Positions 7,179 to 11,062 of a stretch of DNA of 11,062 nt are shown piece after piece. The position numbers were made by a program, and so were the translations under genes. Origin of the DNA: Desulfobacteraceae bacterium (GTDB lineage: Bacteria > Desulfobacterota > Desulfobacteria > Desulfobacterales > UBA11574); NCBI GenBank assembly GCA_002868985.1, contig PKTV01000061.1, positions 1-11,062 of the forward strand. Reading direction: 5' to 3'. Numbering within the stretch: the stretch's first letter is position 1; each line of letters starts with the position of its first letter. Under the pieces are notes generated by a model. The model did no database searches, was not told the DNA's origin, and saw nothing but the letters and a program-made list of their open reading frames with translations.

Positions 7179-7660
7179 TTCTCTATGATCTTCAAAACAT
7201 TTTTGATTAAATCTGATAAAAGTATAAGACAAACGACTGCCGCGGAAAAACCGATTCCATACACAAATGGATAAAAGGGGAGCTCCAATGTTAGTGAAAC
7301 CTCATGTGAAGCGTAAAGATCATGGGCATAAATGATGGACTGCCATGCAATGAGTGCAAAAAGGAACAATCCAAAGCAGCTGGTGATACATTCAATGAGC
7401 CTTTGAAGCCTCGAAGGGAAAAGACTGACAATAAAACTCACCGATACATGTCCTTTTTCTATAGATGTATGGGCCATGGCAAAAGAGACGGCTACGGCTC
7501 CCAGAAAACAGACCAGTTCATACGTACCGGGAATTGGTTTGCGAAAATAACGTAAAACAACATCTGCGCAGGTCAATAACATCATGGCAACAATGGCCAT
7601 TCCTGCAACCCAGTACATTTTTTTTGCCAGAGCGTGGCCCAATTTTTCAAAAATGTGCAT
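7175..7660 (-). CDS. dctQ: TRAP transporter small permease subunit DctQ
   Basis: Small four-helix inner-membrane subunit that partners DctM, 161 residues. Hydrophobic segments lie near 16-34, 48-65, 88-108 and 128-152. The family motif ADVVLRYFRKPIPGTYELV (32-50) is clear. The stop TGA overlaps the dctM ATG. No convincing ribosome binding site precedes the chosen ATG (upstream bases are A/T-rich), and an alternative ATG at codon 15 is no better placed. The gene is separated from dctP by 408 bp that holds a terminator and a structured repeat, so its message may come from readthrough at the dctP terminator or from an unseen promoter. Confidence 0.92.
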   Translation of the reverse strand: MHIFEKLGHALAKKMYWVAGMAIVAMMLLTCADVVLRYFRKPIPGTYELVCFLGAVAVSFAMAHTSIEKGHVSVSFIVSLFPSRLQRLIECITSCFGLFLFALIAWQSIIYAHDLYASHEVSLTLELPFYPFVYGIGFSAAVVCLILLSDLIKNVLKIIEK

Positions 7661-7730
7661 TTTGCTAAATATTTATTGAGTTATTAAGGCTCGACATCGG
7701 TTCAAAAGTAAATAATCCTGATCCAGAGGG

Positions 7731-8005
7731 ATATGCTTTGGTTTGCCTCTGAAAGGGGCTGTTTGCCTAATAGTCAGATAAGTTAAAAGTGCCTATTTAT
7801 CCCGTATTAAACGGGGAAGTTGTGGAGTCGCTCCGCTCTCTCCGAGCTGTAGGCTCTACGAGCCGGAAGCCACTGATTTTATATAATTGTCAGAATTCCT
7901 TAACTTTAGCTCACTTTAAACTTTAGTTCACTTCAAACTATCGCACCGTACCTTCTTGCAGAGCCGCTTAACTCTGACCTATCTCAAAGGACCAGGTTTT
8001 CAAGA
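7731..8005 (+). repeat. Dispersed structured intergenic repeat, copy 2
   Basis: Partner of the repeat at 829-1093, in the same + orientation, but here antisense to the flanking dctP and dctQ. Shared pieces: hairpin GCCTC (7745-7749) with GGGGC (7755-7759), which keeps pairing through one G-U wobble and keeps a 5-nt loop; GTTTGCC; GGAGTCGCTCCGCTC from 7824; CAGAATTCCTTAAC followed by TTAGCTCACTTTA; CAGAG (7959-7963) with CTCTG (7972-7976), again with an 8-nt but different loop; and AAGGACCAGGTTTT. It lacks the hairpin cassette of copy 1 after CTCTGACC, and has instead private hairpins CCCGT/ACGGG (7801-7805 with 7811-7815) and GTAG/CTAC near 7849-7859. Edges are approximate. No gene lies in it. 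Confidence 0.75.
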
Positions 8006-8008
8006 TCG

Positions 8009-8054
8009 AAAAAAAGGGTTGTCCATGGCCATTCATGTCTGGCCAGGACAACCC
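8009..8054 (-). terminator. Intrinsic terminator after dctP
   Basis: Read on the minus strand, GGGTTGTCC-T-GGCC pairs with GGCC-AT-GGACAACCC (8046-8054 and 8041-8044 with 8027-8030 and 8016-8024) around a 10-nt loop, followed directly by seven T. It begins 15 bp past the dctP stop codon. It fits a classical Rho-independent terminator, placed so that dctP message would accumulate over dctQM. Confidence 0.88.
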
Positions 8055-8068
8055 GGAAAATCATCGAC

Positions 8069-9079
8069 CTATTTCGAACATTTTTTCATCAACTCTTTTA
8101 TTTTCTTAATGTGCTTATCCCCGTCAGGAGTATTTGCGATATAATCGTTGATGACGGGTTCGACAGCTTTTCGCCACCTGGCACTCTCTTCATCAGACAG
8201 TGATATAATCTCGTTGCCAAGACTTTGTGTATATTTTTTGCCTTCTTGATCGGTGCTGTCCCATACCTTACCGTGAACATCGGTATATTTGTCGCTCACC
8301 TCATCGAAAATTTTCTTTATATCAGCTGGAAGTGCGTTCCACTTATCCAGATTCATGACAACAAAGAAGGTGGTGGTGTAACCGACGCTGTAACATTCGG
8401 TGGTATATTTGATAACTTCGGCCTGTTTCCATCCCTTCAAAACCTCAAACGGGCCGAACGTCCCTTCGACAACGCCCTTTTTAAGGGCTTCATAGGTGCC
8501 GCCCTGGGGCATGGCCACAGGAACTCCGCCGAGGGCCTTTACAATTTTAGCACTCAATCCGGTGGCCCTGATCTTCATGCCTTTTATATCTTCGAGTTTT
8601 TTGACCGGTTTCTTGGTATGCAAAAGGCCGGGGCCATGAGCATGGAGATAAAGCACTTTTACGTCACTTAACTCTTTGGGCTTAAAGGTCTTTGCGAACT
8701 CCTGGGCCACCCTGCTGGCAACTTTTCCATTGGGATAACCCATGGGAAGGTCAACTGCGGCCATGACCGGAAAACGTCCACGGGTATACGCAAAAAGGCT
8801 GAAGCCCAAATCCGATATTCCTTTGACGGTGCCGCTATAGCATTGGGGTGCTTTTGTAAGGGTTCCACCCGGAAAAACGGTGATCTGCACCTTATTGTCG
8901 GTGAGCTTTTCAACTTCTTTGGCCCAGTCCATTGCAGCTTTTGTCTGCCCATGGGTCGGCGGGAAAAAAATACTGAAGGTCAGTTTGGTTGGTTTTGCTT
9001 CTGCACTGAGCGCGCTCGTCGCTGTCAGGGTTATTCCAATAACAATGGCCCAGAAAAACATAGAGATTCTTTTGATCAT
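8069..9079 (-). CDS. dctP: TRAP transporter periplasmic solute-binding protein DctP
   Basis: Periplasmic receptor that delivers its ligand to DctQM; 336 residues, normal for the DctP family. It has a signal peptide: K3/R4, a hydrophobic core to about residue 22, then a likely cleavage after ALS or ALSAEA near residue 25-28. The mature protein opens with KLTFSIFFPPTHGQTKAAMDW, read as two short stretches from residue 32. IKGMKIRATG (166-174) contains the arginine (R171) that in this family binds the ligand carboxylate, and MPQGGTYEALKKGVVEG (190-206) is the matching strand. The ligand cannot be told from sequence; an organic acid is likely. The ATG at 9079 is preferred to the adjacent GTG at 9082 because AGGAGG lies 8 nt from the former and 5 nt from the latter. 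First gene of the dctPQM cluster, divergent from folD. Confidence 0.94.
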   Translation of the reverse strand: MIKRISMFFWAIVIGITLTATSALSAEAKPTKLTFSIFFPPTHGQTKAAMDWAKEVEKLTDNKVQITVFPGGTLTKAPQCYSGTVKGISDLGFSLFAYTRGRFPVMAAVDLPMGYPNGKVASRVAQEFAKTFKPKELSDVKVLYLHAHGPGLLHTKKPVKKLEDIKGMKIRATGLSAKIVKALGGVPVAMPQGGTYEALKKGVVEGTFGPFEVLKGWKQAEVIKYTTECYSVGYTTTFFVVMNLDKWNALPADIKKIFDEVSDKYTDVHGKVWDSTDQEGKKYTQSLGNEIISLSDEESARWRKAVEPVINDYIANTPDGDKHIKKIKELMKKCSK

Positions 9080-9087
9080 CACAGTTT

Positions 9088-9093
9088 CCTCCT
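9088..9093 (-). promoter_or_regulatory. Strong Shine-Dalgarno of dctP
   Basis: AGGAGG on the minus strand, 8 nt before the ATG at 9079. It is the strongest ribosome binding site in the window and contrasts with the weak one of dctQ, in keeping with a binding protein made in excess of its permease. Confidence 0.8.
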
Positions 9094-9266
9094 TTTTGAG
9101 TAATAAAATGGATGGTAACGTAAAAAAAATGTTGAAATTTCTTACAAATTAATGAAATCCGATATAATAAAATGAGAAATAAGACAATAGATAATTTGAT
9201 TTCTCGATACAATGGTTTTTCTGTAAGAAGCGTGATGCCATTATCAAAATCAAATGACGAGACTTC

Positions 9267-9295
9267 TTGACATTATGATTTTATTAGATTAATAA
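9267..9295 (+). promoter_or_regulatory. Sigma70-type promoter candidate for folD
   Basis: A perfect TTGACA (9267-9272), a 17-nt spacer and TAATAA (9290-9295) as a weak -10. The predicted start near 9302 would give a leader of about 165 nt before folD. The -35 is convincing; the -10 is poor. Confidence 0.45.
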
Positions 9296-9308
9296 AACGT
9301 GTCGTTTT
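9294..9308. promoter_or_regulatory. Palindrome at the predicted folD start site
   Basis: AAAACG-TGT-CGTTTT is a perfect inverted repeat with 6-bp arms and a 3-bp centre. It abuts the -10 candidate and covers the predicted transcription start, the position expected for a repressor operator. No regulator can be named. Confidence 0.4.
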
Positions 9309-9467
9309 GTTATTGATCATGCCTTTAGCTTTTTTGAATTTATGGAATAAATACCGCATTTAAATAATTTCTAAGCATCCATTAACAGACTAAAACACAA
9401 ACAACGGAAGCCGAATATCAAAAGGTTTGTATCAAAATTTTAAACTTTTGGGGAAAGGAGATTAAAA

Positions 9468-10376
9468 ATGGCAGCAAAACTAATTAAGGGAACCGAGATT
9501 CGTGAACAGATTCTCGAAGAAATTACAGCAGAAGTGGCGGAAATCAAGGAGAAACACGGCGTTGTGCCCGGCCTTGTAACCATTTTGGTGGGTGAAAACC
9601 CCGCCTCCATGTCATACGTGACGCTAAAAATTAAAACAGCCCACCGCGTCGGTTTTCATGAGATACAAGACAGCCAGTCCGAAGATCTTTCCGAAGACGC
9701 GCTTTTAGGTTTAATTGACAAGTATAACAAGGACGAGACCATCAACGGCATTCTTGTCCAACTTCCCCTGCCCAAGCATGTTGATGAAAAGAAGGTGTTA
9801 AACGCCATAGATCCTGACAAAGATGTGGATGGATTTCATCCGGTCAATGTGGGACGACTCATGATTGGCGGCGGTGAGCTTAAATTTCCGCCCTGTACCC
9901 CTGCCGGTATACAGGAGATGATTGTTCGTGCCGGTGTTGAAACAAAAGGAGCTGAAGTTGTGGTGGTCGGCCGTTCAAATATTGTGGGTAAACCCATTGC
10001 CAATATGATGCTCCAGAAGGGCGTCGGTGCCAATTCGACCGTAACCATCGTTCACACAGGCACAAAAGATCTGGCGTCACATTGTCAGCGTGCAGACATT
10101 CTGATTGTGGCCGCCGGGGTTCCGGGTCTGGTAAAACCGGAATGGATCAAACCGGGTTCCTGCGTAATTGATGTCGGTGTCAACAGGATCGGAGAAAAGA
10201 TCAGTGAGAAGACCGGCAAAAAGATCGCGATTTTAAGTGGAGATGTCGACTTTGATGCTGCCAAAGAGATCGCCGGCTGGATCACTCCGGTACCCGGAGG
10301 TGTTGGCCCCATGACCATCACCATGCTGATGAAAAATACACTGAAATCCCTTAAATTTAAGCTTGGAATCGCTTAA
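9468..10376 (+). CDS. folD: Bifunctional methylenetetrahydrofolate dehydrogenase / methenyltetrahydrofolate cyclohydrolase
   Basis: Cytoplasmic enzyme that interconverts 5,10-methylene-THF, 5,10-methenyl-THF and 10-formyl-THF. In a sulfate reducer it could also serve the methyl branch of the acetyl-CoA pathway (inference). The 302 residues slightly exceed the 288 of E. coli; the extra residues are mainly around 242-256 before GDVDF (258-262). Active-site residues align without gaps: Y50 and K54 in SYVTLKIK, Q98 in VQLPLP and D121 in KDVDGFHP. PCTPAG is at 142-147, the NADP site VVVGRSNIVGKP at 165-176, and the C-terminal TPVPGGVGPMT at 273-283. The ribosome binding site AAAGGAG (9454-9460) is 7 nt from the ATG. 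It is a single gene, divergent from dctP and followed by a hairpin. Confidence 0.96.
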   Translation: MAAKLIKGTEIREQILEEITAEVAEIKEKHGVVPGLVTILVGENPASMSYVTLKIKTAHRVGFHEIQDSQSEDLSEDALLGLIDKYNKDETINGILVQLPLPKHVDEKKVLNAIDPDKDVDGFHPVNVGRLMIGGGELKFPPCTPAGIQEMIVRAGVETKGAEVVVVGRSNIVGKPIANMMLQKGVGANSTVTIVHTGTKDLASHCQRADILIVAAGVPGLVKPEWIKPGSCVIDVGVNRIGEKISEKTGKKIAILSGDVDFDAAKEIAGWITPVPGGVGPMTITMLMKNTLKSLKFKLGIA

Positions 10377-10388
10377 TCCTATCATACG

Positions 10389-10423
10389 GAATAACGGGGA
10401 GAGATGCTCTTTCCCCGTTATTC
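10389..10423 (+). terminator. Terminator-like hairpin after folD
   Basis: GAATAACGGGGA (10389-10400) pairs perfectly with TCCCCGTTATTC (10412-10423), starting 12 bp after the folD stop. The stem is strong, but only TATAATC follows it and not a T-run, so termination may be inefficient or Rho-assisted. Confidence 0.6.
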
Positions 10424-10502
10424 TATAATCATGTCGTTTCCTTAAAGTTTAGACCTTTGCAAGACCCCCCTTTTTGCCCAATTTCTAAGCCTGCCTTTCC
10501 TG

Positions 10503-10760
10503 TCGGAACGTTGTGGAAATCCAAATATGTCAAAAATATCAAGTTCCTATGTGGAAAGGTAGAACTTAACCATGAGAATGTTAATGAGGGGTTTTACAAG
10601 ATTAACTAATGCTTTAAGCAAAAAGGCCGATAATTTAGAAGTGGCTGTTGTTTTGCATGTTGCACGTTATACAGAACGTTCAGGATTACACCAGCAACAG
10701 AAGCCGGGGGTGATAAAAGAGTGTCGTCTTATTGTAGATTTCGTTGCACTGGCAAATTAG
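10503..10760 (+). pseudogene. Remnant of IS1-type transposase, C-terminal part only
   Basis: In the frame of the ATG at 10572, conceptual translation from 10503 gives ERCGNPNMSKISSSYVER, an in-frame TAG (10560-10562), then NLTMRMLMRGFTRLTNALSK. This matches what I know of the conserved C-terminal SYVERQNLTMRMxMRRFTRLTNAFSKK of IS1-type DDE transposases, so the stop most simply reflects CAG to TAG. After LHVARY (about 10653-10670) the frame is lost: a TPATEAG block, which normally reads TPAMEAG, appears in another frame from 10688, and IVDFVALAN in the original frame resembles the normal C-terminal end. Thus there is a nonsense mutation, at least two indels and no N-terminal half. The downstream ATG at 10572 should not be called as a gene. 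Element ends were not found. Confidence 0.78.
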
Positions 10761-10920
10761 GAGACTAACAAATCGTCCTCGTTATTGACAAACCTAACCT
10801 CTTTATGATAGGATACTCCAAATTTTTGAATACTAAAGATTTCCTAAAAAGTCAGTCAATTCTTTTTTATGAAAGAGTTTTGTAGAGGGTATTTTGCGTT
10901 TGATGATCCAACAAGATGTA

Positions 10921-10948
10921 TTGACTTATAACCTTTAAAAATTACTAT
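10921..10948 (+). promoter_or_regulatory. Sigma70-type promoter for the gene at 10992
   Basis: TTGACT (10921-10926, five of six consensus), a 16-nt spacer and TACTAT (10943-10948, five of six). The predicted start near 10955 leaves a leader of about 37 nt. A second candidate, TTGACA at 10785-10790 with TAGGAT at 10809-10814 (18-nt spacer), is weaker. Confidence 0.55.
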
Positions 10949-10991
10949 CTTTTATTGTAGGCGGGTGTTTTTCTAAACCGTCAAAAATATT

Positions 10992-11062
10992 ATGGACGAA
11001 AAAATTTCTTTTTACATTTTAAATTATACGGGCAAGACTGTGAAACAGTTGGCTGTTTCCAG
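10992..11062 (+). CDS. N-terminus of an unidentified protein, cut by window end
   Basis: An ATG at 10992 opens a frame that stays open to the window edge: 23 codons starting MDEKISFYILNYTG and continuing KTVKQLAVS. I do not identify it from so little. The short-strand pattern (ISFYIL, then a turn, then KQLAVS) is faintly reminiscent of the N-termini of some M23-type cell-wall peptidases, but that is a guess. In favour of a real gene are the good promoter 37 nt before the ATG and the absence of any other gene in the preceding 230 bp. Against it, there is no clear Shine-Dalgarno sequence. Confidence 0.4.
   Translation, partial: MDEKISFYILNYTGKTVKQLAVS

Larger units (their letters stand above)
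9080..9467. other. dctP-folD divergent intergenic region
   Basis: A very A+T-rich 388-bp spacer between divergent starts. The + strand has a promoter candidate and palindrome for folD (9267-9308), leaving a leader of about 165 nt in which I recognise no riboswitch. On the minus strand I see no well-spaced -35/-10 pair for dctP, only A+T-rich hexamers such as TATTAT, and no sigma54 -24/-12 element. No gene is present. Confidence 0.6.

Noticed and set aside
7977..7988. ACCTATCTCAAA in repeat copy 2, identical to part of the MITE-like terminus at 5585-5596
   Set aside because: Part of the match (ACC) is ordinary repeat sequence, and no other part of the element is present, so a solo end is not supported.
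8225..8671. 148-codon + strand frame inside dctP
   Set aside because: It is antisense to dctP, whose signal peptide, conserved arginine and length are all normal.
9215..9232. Possible sigma54 site for dctP (minus-strand TGGCATCACGC)
   Set aside because: The GG and GC are too close together; the -24/-12 spacing is wrong.
10572..10760. 62-codon open frame as an independent small gene
   Set aside because: Its first third matches the conserved transposase C-terminus and continues upstream past an in-frame TAG, so it is part of the pseudogene.
10785..10814. TTGACA-18-TAGGAT as a promoter for the gene at 10992
   Set aside because: The -10 is weak and lies about 180 bp upstream, and the 10921-10948 pair is closer and better matched.

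Overview
The window reads as a chromosomal segment of a mesophilic sulfate-reducing-type deltaproteobacterium, most likely Desulfobacterales. That assignment is an inference. It rests on the moderate G+C content, the branched-chain amino acid (liv) and TRAP uptake systems side by side, the 302-residue FolD, and intergenic DNA rich in palindromic repeats. There is no rRNA or other marker gene to confirm it. No CRISPR array, tRNA or rRNA gene was recognised.

Layout: (1) 2-4080, + strand: a high-affinity branched-chain amino-acid-type ABC transporter, livH (cut by the window edge), livM, livG and livF. The last three genes are packed tightly (1-nt gap, then 1-nt overlap), but livH and livM are separated by 566 bp that holds a structured repeat and a degenerate octamer array. 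No periplasmic binding protein is in view. (2) 4081-4545: non-coding stretch with a dyad upstream of argC. (3) 4546-5583, +: argC (arginine biosynthesis). (4) 5581-5818: a 175-bp MITE-like palindrome with a TA duplication, whose left end forms the argC stop codon, then five perfect copies of a heptamer. (5) 9079-5877, - strand: TRAP transporter in the order dctP, dctQ, dctM. dctP ends in a strong intrinsic terminator, and dctQ and dctM overlap by ATGA. A second copy of the livH-livM repeat lies between dctP and dctQ. (6) 9468-10376, +: folD, divergent from dctP, with its own promoter candidate and a palindrome at the predicted start site. (7) 10377-11062: a decayed IS1-type transposase C-terminus (nonsense plus frameshift), then a good sigma70-type promoter and the first 23 codons of a gene that runs off the window.

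Functionally, two unrelated solute uptake systems (ATP-driven Liv and ion-gradient-driven TRAP) flank two housekeeping biosynthetic genes (argC, folD). The genes are conventional. The unusual content is intergenic: a two-copy structured repeat whose hairpin stems are kept while loops change, and which sits inside two different transporter operons; a MITE that supplies a stop codon; and two different short tandem arrays built on a GAACCC-like core.
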